This document shows, in pieces, positions 50,408-59,711 of a DNA stretch of 64,000 nucleotides. The position numbers and the translations under genes are program-made. The stretch is from Anaerolineae bacterium (lineage in GTDB: Bacteria; Chloroflexota; Anaerolineae; Anaerolineales; UBA4823): contig QOQU01000003.1 in NCBI GenBank assembly GCA_003327455.1, positions 62,001 to 126,000 of the forward strand, read 5' to 3'. The notes under the pieces are model-generated. The model saw only the letters and a list, made by a program, of their open reading frames with translations, was not told the origin of the DNA and searched no databases. Each line of letters starts with the position of its first letter. The stretch's first letter is position 1.

Positions 50408-53329
50408 TCAGCGGGTTATTGTGAAGAATGCCTCGGCTTGTGAGCGGTTACCGGCTAAATCATAGATTACAACCTTGATGCGATGAGAGCCAGGGTTGGT
50501 TCGCCAGGGAAGTGCATAGGGTGGTTGTGTAAGGATTTGGAGTTTCTTTCCATCCAGAAATACTTCCATCCTTTGAATCCCTAGATCATCCGACCCTTGA
50601 ATTTGGAATGTCATGCTCGGATATTCTTTCATTGAGTATGTGCCCTCGTTTTGAGGAAAGAGGATATTCAGGGCAGGTGGGGTGTTGTCAACGATGAGTT
50701 GAAGTAAGGCAGTTTCAACCCGATTTTCTTTGTCCACCACCTGCAACTGGAGCGTATATAAGCCGTTAAGACCTTGGGTATCCCATACCCCTAATTTGCC
50801 CGCTGTGACCGGTGTAGGCGTATCTGTTCCGATCTGAATCCATTGGCGAGGGTACAATCCTTCACCCACCTGTAATCGGTAGTACTGGAAGTCCTCCCCG
50901 GCTGCTGTCCCAGATATCTCTACCACGCCGCGTACATAGGAAAACATTTGGGGAGAGTTGATTTGGATATTATCAGAAAAGTGAAGTTGAGCCTGGATAC
51001 GGTCATATTCCTTCGGAGGAAGTGGAATGCCTTCTGCCATTGCCCATGCCAGAGCTTCTGGTGGAATGGTGAGGAAACGTTGTTCTTTGACCAGTTCCAG
51101 CGGGGTAAAGATGGTCGCCAGACGACCGGTTTGCTTATTGATCAAATAGGTTTGGAAGAGATGATCGGTTTGGCGAGGCTCAAACCCGGCGATGAAGATT
51201 TCATTGACGATGGAGGGACAGTCTTCGTCTGGTAACATTCCCGATGGATCACAGACATTTAGTCGGACTAATTTCGATGGAACTGTCCAATCTGTCGCTG
51301 CAAGACCCCGAGAACTATATTGCATCAGGGCATGCCAGGCGTTCATCACAGCCGATGGTTTGAGAGAGATTCCCTGGCTTTGCTCATTCCCTAACCAGAC
51401 AACGATTAATCGCTGGGGCGTATAACCCACTGCCCAAAATTGATTGGAGTTTAAGGCTCGTCCTAATTTTGCCGCGCTGGGTCGCCCAATTTCAAAGGGG
51501 TTTGGATGTCCAAAAGCCTGCCAGCGTGCAGCCTCGTCCGACAGTACGTTTGTTAGAAGATAAGCAAGCTCAGGGCTAATTACGGGTTTCCTCTGGAGCA
51601 GGTTGGGATGATTGTTCCAGTCCAGGGAGGTTTGACCATTTCGCTCGCTCACTTTTTGCACCAGGATTGGTTCGACCTGGGGTGATTCCTGAGAGGAAAA
51701 TCTTCCCTGAACCCAGCCAGAAAGAACACCCTGGTTTGCCAGCACCTGATAGGCTTGAGCGATCTCAAGAAGGGAAACCTTGCTGGAAAAGAAAAACTGC
51801 TGCGGCGTCAGGTTGAATGCCGAAGAACTTTCGGGTAGTTCCGTGTTAATGCCGAGTTGATGAACGAAGTTGAGTATGGTTTCAGTCCCAATTTGATTGA
51901 ACAAAGCCAGGGTAGGGGCGAAATAATCGTTGGCAAGCGCAATCCGGGCGCGAATCGGTCCATGAAACTTACCATCCAGATTGGCAAGCGTATCCTCAGA
52001 GTCAGGAGGGATGTCCCATTGGAGGGTTGCCGGTTGAATTCCTCGAGAGAACGCGGCTAAATAAACCAGGGGGGTGAGGATGGTGCCCGGTGTGTGTTTT
52101 TCTAAATGGTGATATTGAGCGGACAGTTTTTGATCTTTGTTTTGGGCTACGCTTGCTATGGCCAGGACCTGGCTCGTTGTGGGATCTAAGATAATTGCCT
52201 GGGCTTGTAGAGGATCAACTGAAGTTTGGGTAGTGGAGGGTATACCCGGTAGAAGAAGGGCTGCCTGACACTCTGTCGTTGGGATGGCAAACGCTCTTTC
52301 GTCACCTGTGAGACGAGACATCTGAATCTCAAGCGTGCATTCCAGGTTGTGTTGTAGCTCATTGTCAATCGTGGTGATGATTTCCCATCCACCACGCTCG
52401 ATAACTTCACGGGGGTAATGCTCCGCAAGTTGTTCAAGCGTAAGCTCGACATAGGTGGGCTGTTTCAGGTTGAGGTCGATGGAGGGAGAGGAAAATTCAA
52501 GGTTTTCCAGATTCGCCAGAGTGATTTCTTCCGCTTTGATCCAGCCGCTTTTGAGGATGCGCACCAGGATGTCGCCCGTTCGTTTGCGAACAACTTCAGG
52601 CGCGTTAAACGGATGAATGGTTGGGCTTTCGAGAATTGAGATCAGAGCTGCAGCTTCCAGAATATTCAATTCTGCTGCCGATTTGTTGAAGTATAGTCTG
52701 GCGGACGTTTCAGCTCCATAAATCAGCGGGCCGAACCTGGCGCTGTTCAAGAACCAGAGCAGCGTTTGCAACTTTCCGTAGCGTTGATTGAGCTGTTCAC
52801 CCAGAATCTTCGCGCGCATTGTCTTGCGCAAGCTGGCTGGTTCGTCCCACAACAACAGGTCGTAGGCAAGCCGTTGGGCGATGGTGTTGAGATTGGGCGT
52901 GATGAAATCCCGTAAATCAAAGCCCGCAGTTTGATTGAAATCGGGTTCAAACGTGGCAATCAAGGCGCGGGCAAGAGGCGAGTCAAGGTCAAGCGCGGGT
53001 AGAGCACCGGGAGAGTCTGGTTGCTTTAGCCAGAGCCGTTCAATGGCAGGATGCTCCAGGCTGGCGAGGACGGTTTTTCCCTCCCGATCGAAGAAGCGGG
53101 TTGGGAATTTTAAGCTTCCATTTTGGCTGTCGAGGAGTTGTTCAATCTTTTCCGGTGGGGGAAGATCGCGGAGTAAGAAGGAAACAATCCATGCAAACCC
53201 AAAAATCGAAAAGGTGAACAGCAGGCTTGTCAGGGTTGCCAGAAGCCATCCGAGTAAAGGTAAGGGGTTGCGCCGTTGGACTTGTTCCCGTTTGCGACGC
53301 TGACGGGTGACGTGCGAAACCGTTCTCAT
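50408..53329 (-). CDS. Catalytically degenerate class A penicillin-binding protein
   Basis: A 973-residue protein with PBP1A/1C layout: cytoplasmic basic tail, one membrane helix (~25-55), GT51-like domain (~75-270), transpeptidase-like domain (~300-680) and C-terminal Ig-like folds (~790-973). All three transpeptidase motifs are lost: the usual P-G-S-T-F-K reads PGTILT (Thr416, Thr419), S-x-N reads DYF (468-470), and K-T-G reads KLG (621-623). The GT51 motifs are also altered (EPDFNQTAG; RKTMR with Arg172 where Glu is expected). The fold context, e.g. LVYLAAF and WAVGYTPQRLIVVWLGN, is kept. Start at ATG 53329, 8 nt after recN. Probably a structural or scaffolding pseudoenzyme. Confidence 0.85.
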   Translation of the reverse strand: MRTVSHVTRQRRKREQVQRRNPLPLLGWLLATLTSLLFTFSIFGFAWIVSFLLRDLPPPEKIEQLLDSQNGSLKFPTRFFDREGKTVLASLEHPAIERLWLKQPDSPGALPALDLDSPLARALIATFEPDFNQTAGFDLRDFITPNLNTIAQRLAYDLLLWDEPASLRKTMRAKILGEQLNQRYGKLQTLLWFLNSARFGPLIYGAETSARLYFNKSAAELNILEAAALISILESPTIHPFNAPEVVRKRTGDILVRILKSGWIKAEEITLANLENLEFSSPSIDLNLKQPTYVELTLEQLAEHYPREVIERGGWEIITTIDNELQHNLECTLEIQMSRLTGDERAFAIPTTECQAALLLPGIPSTTQTSVDPLQAQAIILDPTTSQVLAIASVAQNKDQKLSAQYHHLEKHTPGTILTPLVYLAAFSRGIQPATLQWDIPPDSEDTLANLDGKFHGPIRARIALANDYFAPTLALFNQIGTETILNFVHQLGINTELPESSSAFNLTPQQFFFSSKVSLLEIAQAYQVLANQGVLSGWVQGRFSSQESPQVEPILVQKVSERNGQTSLDWNNHPNLLQRKPVISPELAYLLTNVLSDEAARWQAFGHPNPFEIGRPSAAKLGRALNSNQFWAVGYTPQRLIVVWLGNEQSQGISLKPSAVMNAWHALMQYSSRGLAATDWTVPSKLVRLNVCDPSGMLPDEDCPSIVNEIFIAGFEPRQTDHLFQTYLINKQTGRLATIFTPLELVKEQRFLTIPPEALAWAMAEGIPLPPKEYDRIQAQLHFSDNIQINSPQMFSYVRGVVEISGTAAGEDFQYYRLQVGEGLYPRQWIQIGTDTPTPVTAGKLGVWDTQGLNGLYTLQLQVVDKENRVETALLQLIVDNTPPALNILFPQNEGTYSMKEYPSMTFQIQGSDDLGIQRMEVFLDGKKLQILTQPPYALPWRTNPGSHRIKVVIYDLAGNRSQAEAFFTITR

Positions 53330-53336
53330 GCTTCTT

Positions 53337-55076
53337 TCAGGAAGGTGTAGATTGCGATACTTTCTCACGCACGAATTGAAGCAATTCGCGTGCCGATTGC
53401 AGGGTAGCCGGGTTGAGATTGCCCATCATTTGCGCCAATTCCTGTACCCTTTGTTCGCCGCTGAGAGTTTGTACTTCTGTAACCGTTCGATCGCCAACGA
53501 TTTTTTTCCGAACCAATAAATGCTGATCACCAAATGCTGCCAGTTGAGGCAGGTGCGTGACGCAGAATACCTGGTGACGACGGGCTAAATTCCATAGTTT
53601 TTCACCAACAACCGTGCCAACCCGTCCACCGATGCCTTGATCGATTTCGTCGAAGATTAAGCAGGGCACGTCATCGGCTGCAGCCAAAACTCCCTTTAAC
53701 GCTAACATCAACCGGGAGGTTTCGCCTCCTGAGGCAATCTTGACCAGGGGTTTGAACCCTTCCCCTGGGTTTGGGGCGATGAAGAATTCCACGTGATCGA
53801 TTCCATTCGAGGTAAAGACCACTTTTCTTCCGTCTTCAAGAGGAAGTCCATCTTCTGCTTCAATGTAGTTGATTTGTACCTGGAAGCGGGCTTTCTCCAT
53901 ATTGAGTTGCGCTAATTCCGTTTCGATCGCCTGGGCTAAGGCTTGACTGTGCTGGCGACGGTTGGCGGACAAGTCTATGGCAATTTCCTTCAATTCTTTG
54001 AGCAGTTCGAGCTCTGTGCGATTCAGGTGCTCAAGGCGATCGGCGGCGGAGGTGATTTCTTCGAGTTGTCTGCGGGCGTTTTGGGCATAGGACAGGATCG
54101 CTTGCAGACTGTCGCCGTATTTGCGCTTTAAGGATTGGATGAGGTTTAGGCGCTCTTCAATGAGATCGAGACGTTTGGGGTTGTATTCGATTTCCTCGCC
54201 GTAAATGCGTAAAGCGCGGACAAGCTCGGTAAGCTGATCGAAAATTCCTTCTGCTGTCTCGAGCAGTGACTTCTGGGAGTCATCGTAACGAATTAAATTA
54301 ACTAAGTTGTGAACAACCTCTCCCATCTGTTCAAGAAGCGAAGGATGTTCTGGAGTGCCTTCATCCAGGATCAAAATGGATTGTTGGACTAAAATCGCGA
54401 GGTTCTCAGCGTTGGCTAAGCGGTTGCGTTCGGCGGTCAGGGCATCCTCTTCACCGGGCTTCAGGTGGGCATTTTCAATTTCGGAGATTTGATATTGAAG
54501 CATATCCAGGCGACGGGCGGCTTCTTGTTCGATTTGACGGAGATGGTCTCGTTCGCGGCGAACTTCCATCAATTGACGGTAAATCTTTTGATACGCAGCC
54601 TGTAAATCATTGTTTTTCGCGTAATTGTCTAACAGGTGCAGATGCTGATTGACTTTCAAGAGGGATAAATGCTCAGACTGCCCGTGGATATCTACAAGAT
54701 ATTCGCCGATCTCCCGCAGCAATCCCAGGTTGACAACCCGTCCGTTCACCCGTGCAATATGCCGTCCGTTGCTGCGGATTTCGCGACAAAGTGAGAGGTG
54801 CTCGCTGTCTTCGTCCAATTCCTCGCGCTGTAAAATCTCTAAAATGGGGAGACGCAGGTTTGCAGGGATAACGAAATCACCTTCAATGATAGCTTTGTCT
54901 GCACCGCTGCGAATGGTTGCTGTATCCGCTTTTCCACCGATCAACGCTTCCAGGGCGTCTACCAGGATCGATTTTCCCGCTCCGGTCTCGCCGGTCAGGA
55001 TAACCAGGCCTGGTTCAAAGCGGAGGTTGAGTTCATCGATGATGGCAAAGTTGGAGATACGCAATTCTTCGAGCAT
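53337..55076 (-). CDS. recN: DNA repair protein RecN
   Basis: A 579-residue SMC-like ATPase for double-strand break repair. Walker A GETGAGKSILVDAL is at residues 29-42; the central ~150-430 is coiled coil (ARRLDMLQYQISEIENAHL and later KLHQ-type heptads); SGGETSRLMLALKGVL is the ABC signature and DVPCLIFDEIDQGIGGRVG the Walker B/D-loop. The C-terminus has the RecN-typical VGEKLWNLARRHQVFCVTHLPQ. It sits in a minus-strand operon nadK-Bbox-recN-PBP; nadK next to recN is a widespread arrangement. Confidence 0.95.
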   Translation of the reverse strand: MLEELRISNFAIIDELNLRFEPGLVILTGETGAGKSILVDALEALIGGKADTATIRSGADKAIIEGDFVIPANLRLPILEILQREELDEDSEHLSLCREIRSNGRHIARVNGRVVNLGLLREIGEYLVDIHGQSEHLSLLKVNQHLHLLDNYAKNNDLQAAYQKIYRQLMEVRRERDHLRQIEQEAARRLDMLQYQISEIENAHLKPGEEDALTAERNRLANAENLAILVQQSILILDEGTPEHPSLLEQMGEVVHNLVNLIRYDDSQKSLLETAEGIFDQLTELVRALRIYGEEIEYNPKRLDLIEERLNLIQSLKRKYGDSLQAILSYAQNARRQLEEITSAADRLEHLNRTELELLKELKEIAIDLSANRRQHSQALAQAIETELAQLNMEKARFQVQINYIEAEDGLPLEDGRKVVFTSNGIDHVEFFIAPNPGEGFKPLVKIASGGETSRLMLALKGVLAAADDVPCLIFDEIDQGIGGRVGTVVGEKLWNLARRHQVFCVTHLPQLAAFGDQHLLVRKKIVGDRTVTEVQTLSGEQRVQELAQMMGNLNPATLQSARELLQFVREKVSQSTPS

Positions 55077-55089
55077 GGGATGGTTTGAG

Positions 55090-55623
55090 CTAGATTCTAA
55101 GCTGAATACCAGAAAGGCGATAATACGCTGTGGAGGTGACCAAAAACGAATACAATGCTTGCAAAGCCAGGCTGATCAGACCACCAAAGCTACCAGAGGC
55201 AAGAGCGTTCAGGCTGGCGAAGAGAGCGAGAAGCAAATAGGGCAGAGACCCTAGCGCAGTGGCAACGGCAATGGTTTGGTATAACCTTTTCGAACGCCTC
55301 TTTTGGACGACCGCACGGCAGGCTTCGGCAATGATCGTCCCGGCAATCGGCGATAAAATGATGGCGAAAAACCATAAGCGTGGGATAAATTGACTCCCGA
55401 TGAAGGAAAGCACGATCGCAATCAAGCTGCTTGTCAGGTAATCATACCAGAGAGCGGTTTCAAAAACTTTTTGCTGCCCGCGCACACAATCCTTACAGCG
55501 ATAGCCGGTAGGGGTAAGAATAGCACATTTAGGGCAAATTGGTTTTTCGCACGTGCTGCAGCGTAAGCTCGTTTCGATATTGGGATGGTAATAACATGTA
55601 AGGGTGGGCAGTTGTTCGTTCAT
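55090..55623 (-). CDS. B-box zinc-finger membrane protein
   Basis: A 177-residue protein. Residues 10-45 form a B-box-like zinc finger: CYYHPNIETSLRCSTCEKPICPKC, i.e. C-x2-H then C-x2-C-x4-C-x2-C, with a further CKDC pair. About four hydrophobic helices follow (~60-165). Such fusions are common in Chloroflexota and Actinobacteria; the B-box is thought to mediate protein contacts. It overlaps nadK by 4 nt and precedes recN by 13 nt. Function unknown. Confidence 0.82.
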   Translation of the reverse strand: MNEQLPTLTCYYHPNIETSLRCSTCEKPICPKCAILTPTGYRCKDCVRGQQKVFETALWYDYLTSSLIAIVLSFIGSQFIPRLWFFAIILSPIAGTIIAEACRAVVQKRRSKRLYQTIAVATALGSLPYLLLALFASLNALASGSFGGLISLALQALYSFLVTSTAYYRLSGIQLRI

Positions 55624-56495
55624 CGAGGAATTCCGGTTGCGGGGTTGCGATTCATATGAGGGGTAAGATTCCGATAGAAATATCCTGGATCTTGAAAGCG
55701 CACGAAACAGGCGTTATGTTCTGATGCGCACACATCGACCTGATCCTGATTCAGTAAGGAGATGGGTGACTGACCGTCAATGCAAAGCAAAGCATCGTGA
55801 TCAGTGTGGACAATCACCCGAACCGAAGAGCCTTCTGCAAGAACAATTCCACGATCAATCGAAAGATGGGGTGCTACAGCTACAAGCAGGATATTCCGCA
55901 ACTCAGGGGGCAAAATTGGTCCACCAGCCGCAAGCGCATAGGCGGTTGAACCCGTGGCGGTGGCGGCAATCAGGGCATCGGCAACATACGTGGTCAGATA
56001 GCGTCCATCGACATGCGTTTCCAGGTGCACCGGTCGGACAGTTTTGCCGCGCCCAACAACTACCTCATTGAGAACATGATGGGTATTTAATTCAGCCCCA
56101 TCCCGCTTATGGGAACAAAAAAGCATCATCCGTTTTTCTAACCAGAAATCGCCCTTTAGCAACCGAGGCAGGTATTGTTTCCACTCATTCAGACGGATTT
56201 CCATCAGGAAACCAAAGCGGCCAGCATTAATCCCCAGGATCGGGATATCATACGGACCACAAATATGACCGGCGCGCAGCATGGTGCCATCTCCACCCAA
56301 TACGATCAGAAGATCGATTTCATGTCTTTCAATGCTTTGAACCAGTTTTTCCTCATAAAGCATTGCCATGAGAGACTCTTGACCGTGCTGTTTGAGGAAT
56401 TGGGCAATTTTGTAAGCCTCTTTATTTGCCTCCGGCAAGCTGGGGTGCGGCGCGATGGCAATTTTACGAAAGGAAGAGGATGTTCGCTCATTCAC
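55620..56495 (-). CDS. nadK: NAD kinase
   Basis: A 291-residue NAD kinase making NADP. Motifs: LIVLGGDGTMLRAGH (the G-G-D-G-T ATP/metal site), GINAGRFGFLMEI (G-x-N-x-G-x-x-G-F-L), GSTAYALAAGGPILPP (the C-terminal G-S-T-A-Y-x4-G-G) and DRGIVLAEGSSVRV. I start at GTG 56495 because a TATAAT box ends only 6 nt upstream, which would make the mRNA leaderless; the in-frame ATG at 56522 would lie upstream of that promoter. First gene of the nadK-Bbox-recN-PBP operon. Confidence 0.93.
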   Translation of the reverse strand: MNERTSSSFRKIAIAPHPSLPEANKEAYKIAQFLKQHGQESLMAMLYEEKLVQSIERHEIDLLIVLGGDGTMLRAGHICGPYDIPILGINAGRFGFLMEIRLNEWKQYLPRLLKGDFWLEKRMMLFCSHKRDGAELNTHHVLNEVVVGRGKTVRPVHLETHVDGRYLTTYVADALIAATATGSTAYALAAGGPILPPELRNILLVAVAPHLSIDRGIVLAEGSSVRVIVHTDHDALLCIDGQSPISLLNQDQVDVCASEHNACFVRFQDPGYFYRNLTPHMNRNPATGIPR

Positions 56496-56501
56496 AGGTT
56501 T

Positions 56502-56507
56502 ATTATA
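56502..56507 (-). promoter_or_regulatory. -10 box of the nadK operon (leaderless start)
   Basis: TATAAT on the minus strand (56507 to 56502), six bases before GTG 56495. No good -35 at the expected distance. Confidence 0.5.
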
Positions 56508-56658
56508 ACCAGAGAACGCCATCTGCGGTTTGATGATTTATCAGCCTCTGCGAAAGAAAGTCATCGCTGATGAATTTGTCTGGTGACCACCAGGCCAGCC
56601 ACGATTATAATTAAACGAAAAATAAGCTTGAGCGGAACCAACAAGGAAGGAAAAAGCG

Positions 56659-58026
56659 ATGTGTGATACGATGGTTGCGGTTGGAAACGCTACGTCAGAT
56701 GGATCGGTTATCCTTGCCAAGAACAGCGATCGAGAGCCCAATGAAGCGCATGTCTTGGTCCATATTCCTCGTCAAAAACACCCTCCTGATAGCAAAGTGA
56801 AATGCACCTATATTGAAATACCTCAGGTTGAAGAAACATATGAGGTGTTTCTTTCTAAACCATTTTGGATTTGGGGATGTGAGATGGGGGTCAATGAGTT
56901 TGGAGTGGCGATCGGGAATGAGGCGGTGTTTACGAAAGAGCCGTACCAGAAAGAAGGAGGCTTAATCGGGATGGATTTCATCCGCCTTGCTCTGGAACGC
57001 GCGAAAACTGCGTATCAAGCGCTGCAAATCATCGTTGACTTGCTGGCACGCTATGGTCAAGGCGGGAATTGTGGCTTTGAGCATCCCACCTACTATCATA
57101 ATTCATTCATTCTGGCTGATCCCAATGAGGCTTGGGTGCTGGAAACTGCCGGGAAGTATTGGGCGGCCGAGCGGGTAAAGGACGTGCGCAGTATTTCGAA
57201 TGGTTTGACCATCGGGGAAACCTGGGACGAGGCCTCTCCTGGGCTGGTGGAACATGCGCTTGAGAAGGGATGGTGTAAATCGCGGCAGGATTTTCATTTT
57301 GCACGATGCTATTCTGATTTTCTGTACACGAACCTGGATGGTTGCAAACCACGGCAGTGTCGATCAATGGAGTTGTTGAGCCGTAATGCGGGCAAGATCG
57401 ACGTGGCTATGATGATGAAGTTCTTGCGCGATCATGGACAACGAGCAGAAAATGACCCCGATTGGGATCCAAGCCGTGGTTGGGTGATGGATACCCTGTG
57501 TGTTCACGCCAGCTTTGGTCCCACCCGCCCCAGTCAATCCACCGGTGCAATGGTGGCTCACTTAACGAAAGACATTTCTACTATTTGGGCAACCGGTACA
57601 TCGGGCACCTGCACATCGATTTTTAAGCCACTTTTTTTGTGCGGCGAAGACTTCCCGCCAATGGGGAGTATGCCTGAGGGGAAATATGACCCTCGTTCGT
57701 TATGGTGGCAGCATGAATGCTTACATCGCCAGGTGATCCGCGATTATGCCCACCGGATGTCTGTTTATAGAGAGGAACGTGACAAACTGGAAGATGGTTT
57801 CATCCAGCAAGTGGCGATGACTCTGCAGGCGTGCCATGGGCTCAGCAAAGTTGAACAGGCTCAACAGCTGGCTGCCTTGAGCAGAAGCAGTTTTGAGCAG
57901 GCAGGTCGGGCAACACAGGAATGGACTGAGAAAGTAGCCGCAATGCCGGTGCAAAAATCACCTTCAAGGTTGTTCTTGTGGAGCTGGCAGAGTTTCAATA
58001 AAAAAGCTGGTCTTACATTGCCTTAG
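56659..58026 (+). CDS. C69/U34 family peptidase, secernin-like
   Basis: A 455-residue N-terminal-nucleophile hydrolase. MCDTMVAVGNATSDGSVILAKNSDREPNE is the family start, with Cys2 becoming the nucleophile after Met removal and Arg in N-S-D-R-E-P conserved (given here as two adjacent parts). GCEMGVNEFGVAIGNEAVFTK and FHFARCYSDF also fit. Members are dipeptidases or amidohydrolases; secernins are the animal relatives. Length near the family norm. AAGGAAGG precedes ATG. Divergent from nadK, with TATAAT at 56606-56611 a likely -10. Confidence 0.9.
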   Translation: MCDTMVAVGNATSDGSVILAKNSDREPNEAHVLVHIPRQKHPPDSKVKCTYIEIPQVEETYEVFLSKPFWIWGCEMGVNEFGVAIGNEAVFTKEPYQKEGGLIGMDFIRLALERAKTAYQALQIIVDLLARYGQGGNCGFEHPTYYHNSFILADPNEAWVLETAGKYWAAERVKDVRSISNGLTIGETWDEASPGLVEHALEKGWCKSRQDFHFARCYSDFLYTNLDGCKPRQCRSMELLSRNAGKIDVAMMMKFLRDHGQRAENDPDWDPSRGWVMDTLCVHASFGPTRPSQSTGAMVAHLTKDISTIWATGTSGTCTSIFKPLFLCGEDFPPMGSMPEGKYDPRSLWWQHECLHRQVIRDYAHRMSVYREERDKLEDGFIQQVAMTLQACHGLSKVEQAQQLAALSRSSFEQAGRATQEWTEKVAAMPVQKSPSRLFLWSWQSFNKKAGLTLP

Positions 58027-58048
58027 GATGATATTTCGTTGATTTCAT

Positions 58049-58077
58049 TTGACAAATTTTCCTGGAGAGGTTACACT
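58049..58077 (+). promoter_or_regulatory. Promoter of the Liv-type transporter operon
   Basis: TTGACA (58049-58054), 17-bp spacer, TACACT (58072-58077). Predicted start near 58084, leaving a leader of about 277 nt before ATG 58361. Confidence 0.7.
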
Positions 58078-58083
58078 ATCAGT

Positions 58084-58360
58084 AACTTGGTGGTTTCTTT
58101 GCAAGGGTAGGTATTTCGGTAAGCGGTAATCTACCGGGCAAGGAGTAGCCAGTGCAGACCGACTCGGGACAGGTTATTTTCGAGAGGGGTAAGTTTATCC
58201 GAAATCCGTTCTCTTGCATGGCGGGGAATCAGGAAAGCCCCGTTCCTTGGTTCGTTCTTAATTGACAAGAAAGGAGGGCATTCAGGCGAAGAATAAGCTC
58301 AATTTTTCATCCCATCCCATAAGCCGTTCTATGAATAATATAAATAAGGAGTAGGAGAAC
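58084..58360 (+). ncRNA. Long structured leader of the Liv-type operon
   Basis: Contains GGTAG/CTACC (58106-58110/58131-58135) enclosing a TTCGG turn, purine-rich linkers, and a terminator-like CGGGG/CCCCG hairpin (58222-58226/58238-58242) followed by a T-rich run to about 58260. It is then 100 nt to the AAGGAGTAGGAG ribosome-binding site. This looks like an attenuation-type cis-regulatory RNA, but I could not match it to a known riboswitch or T-box. Confidence 0.45.
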
Positions 58361-59539
58361 ATGAGGAAATCTTTTCTGCTGATGAGCATCACGGTTTCAT
58401 TGATCTTTGCCATCTTGCTGAGTGCGTGTGGGCAGGCAGCTCAGCCCACGATTAAAATCGGGGTCAATGCGGAGTTGACCGGCGATATTCCCAAAGTTGG
58501 CGAAGGAACAAAATATGCCGCTGAGTTATGGCTGGAAGATATCAAGGCTGCTGGCGGGCTGGAGGTGGGGGGCAAGAAGTATCAGGTGGAACTCATCATT
58601 GAGGACAACGAATCCAAGGCTGAATCGGCGGTTGCCGCCAACACCAAACTGATCACTCAGGATGAGGTGCTGGTCATTGTAGGCCCGCAGGCTTCAAAAC
58701 AGGCGGTACCGGCCGGAGAAGTTGCCAACAACTATGAAACGCCGATGATCAGTCCCTGGTCCACCAATCCCAATACGACCAAAGATCGCCCCTGGGTCTT
58801 CCGGGCTTGTTTCCTGGATCCCTTCCAGGGACCGGTTGTGGCAAATTTTGTCACCGAGGAGTTCGGATTTACGAAAGCGGGTGTCCTCTATGACGTCGCA
58901 AGTGACTATCCGAAAGGCCTGGCAGAATTCTTCAAGAAAGCCTGGGAGGACCTCCATGGACCCGGCTCGGTGGTAGCTTATGAATCCTTTACTACCAAAG
59001 ACACCGATTTCTCGGCTCAATTAACCAAGATCAAAGATGCCGGCGCAGAGTTTATTTTTACTCCTCAGTACTACAATGAAGTGGCGTTGATTGTCAAACA
59101 AGCCCATCAATTGGGTTGGGATAAACCCATTGTGGGTAGTGATAGCTGGGGGTCGTCCGAGCTGATTCCTTTGTGCGGCGCGGATTGTTATGGGTTGTTC
59201 TTCAGCACGCACTACGCAGCCGCCGGCGCCACCGGTAAGACGAAAGAGTTTATCGATCGCTACAATGCCAAATATGGATACGTGCCCGATGATGTCGGCG
59301 CACTAACCTGGGATGCTTTTGGTTTAGTGCAACAGGCGATCCAGAATTGTGGCAAAATTACGGGCGACGTCAAAACGGATCGAAAATGCATTCGCGATGC
59401 CCTTGCCCAGATCAAAGCCTATGATGGCATTACCGGCAAGATGGACTTTACCCAGGGGAACGATCCCATCAAGTGCGCAGTGATCGTTAAGATCAGTGAT
59501 CAGGGCGAGTTCACATTCTATAAATCGGTTTGCCCGTAG
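58361..59539 (+). CDS. Branched-chain amino acid-type ABC transporter, substrate-binding lipoprotein
   Basis: A 392-residue lipoprotein (signal ...AILLSACGQ, lipidated Cys23) of the LivJ/LivK type. IKIGVNAELTGDIPKVGEGTKYAAEL, split at the G-x-x-x-P-L/T-T-G core, begins the first lobe; VLVIVGPQASKQAVPAGEVAN and PMISPWSTNP follow, where LivJ uses an S-x-A-T pair; GVLYDVASDYPKGLAEFF is the hinge region. The family binds branched-chain amino acids, amides, urea or aromatic acids, so the ligand is not fixed. It heads a complete five-gene importer. Confidence 0.93.
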   Translation: MRKSFLLMSITVSLIFAILLSACGQAAQPTIKIGVNAELTGDIPKVGEGTKYAAELWLEDIKAAGGLEVGGKKYQVELIIEDNESKAESAVAANTKLITQDEVLVIVGPQASKQAVPAGEVANNYETPMISPWSTNPNTTKDRPWVFRACFLDPFQGPVVANFVTEEFGFTKAGVLYDVASDYPKGLAEFFKKAWEDLHGPGSVVAYESFTTKDTDFSAQLTKIKDAGAEFIFTPQYYNEVALIVKQAHQLGWDKPIVGSDSWGSSELIPLCGADCYGLFFSTHYAAAGATGKTKEFIDRYNAKYGYVPDDVGALTWDAFGLVQQAIQNCGKITGDVKTDRKCIRDALAQIKAYDGITGKMDFTQGNDPIKCAVIVKISDQGEFTFYKSVCP

Positions 59540-59575
59540 GAAACTGATGAATTTGTGATCTAAAACCTCAATTGC

Positions 59576-59689
59576 GGAGGCTGTCGAAGACAGGTCAGGG
59601 ATTTGTTCGTAGCTGTCGGTGAACCTGTGCAAATCCGAGCAATGAGAGTCATGCCTATCTCTGATTTTCTGTAAGACAGCCTCCCCATT
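59576..59689 (+). other. Intra-operon structured element with terminal inverted repeats
   Basis: GGAGGCTGTC (59576-59585) and GACAGCCTCC (59675-59684) are perfect 10-bp inverted repeats about 90 nt apart, followed by CCATTTTTG. An inner GGATTTG/CAAATCC pair adds a second stem. It lies between the binding-protein and first permease genes and probably causes partial termination or stabilises the binding-protein mRNA, raising its level over the membrane subunits. A small repeat insertion is the alternative. Confidence 0.5.
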
Positions 59690-59711
59690 TTTGAGTCGAG
59701 GAGCACCTTCT

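Noticed and set aside
58140-58185. AGCCAGTGCAGACCGAC in the Liv leader considered as part of a cobalamin riboswitch
   Set aside because: The rest of the cobalamin core (GGTG...CCCGC-x-ACTGT, GCCACTG) is absent, and the operon has no cobalamin genes.
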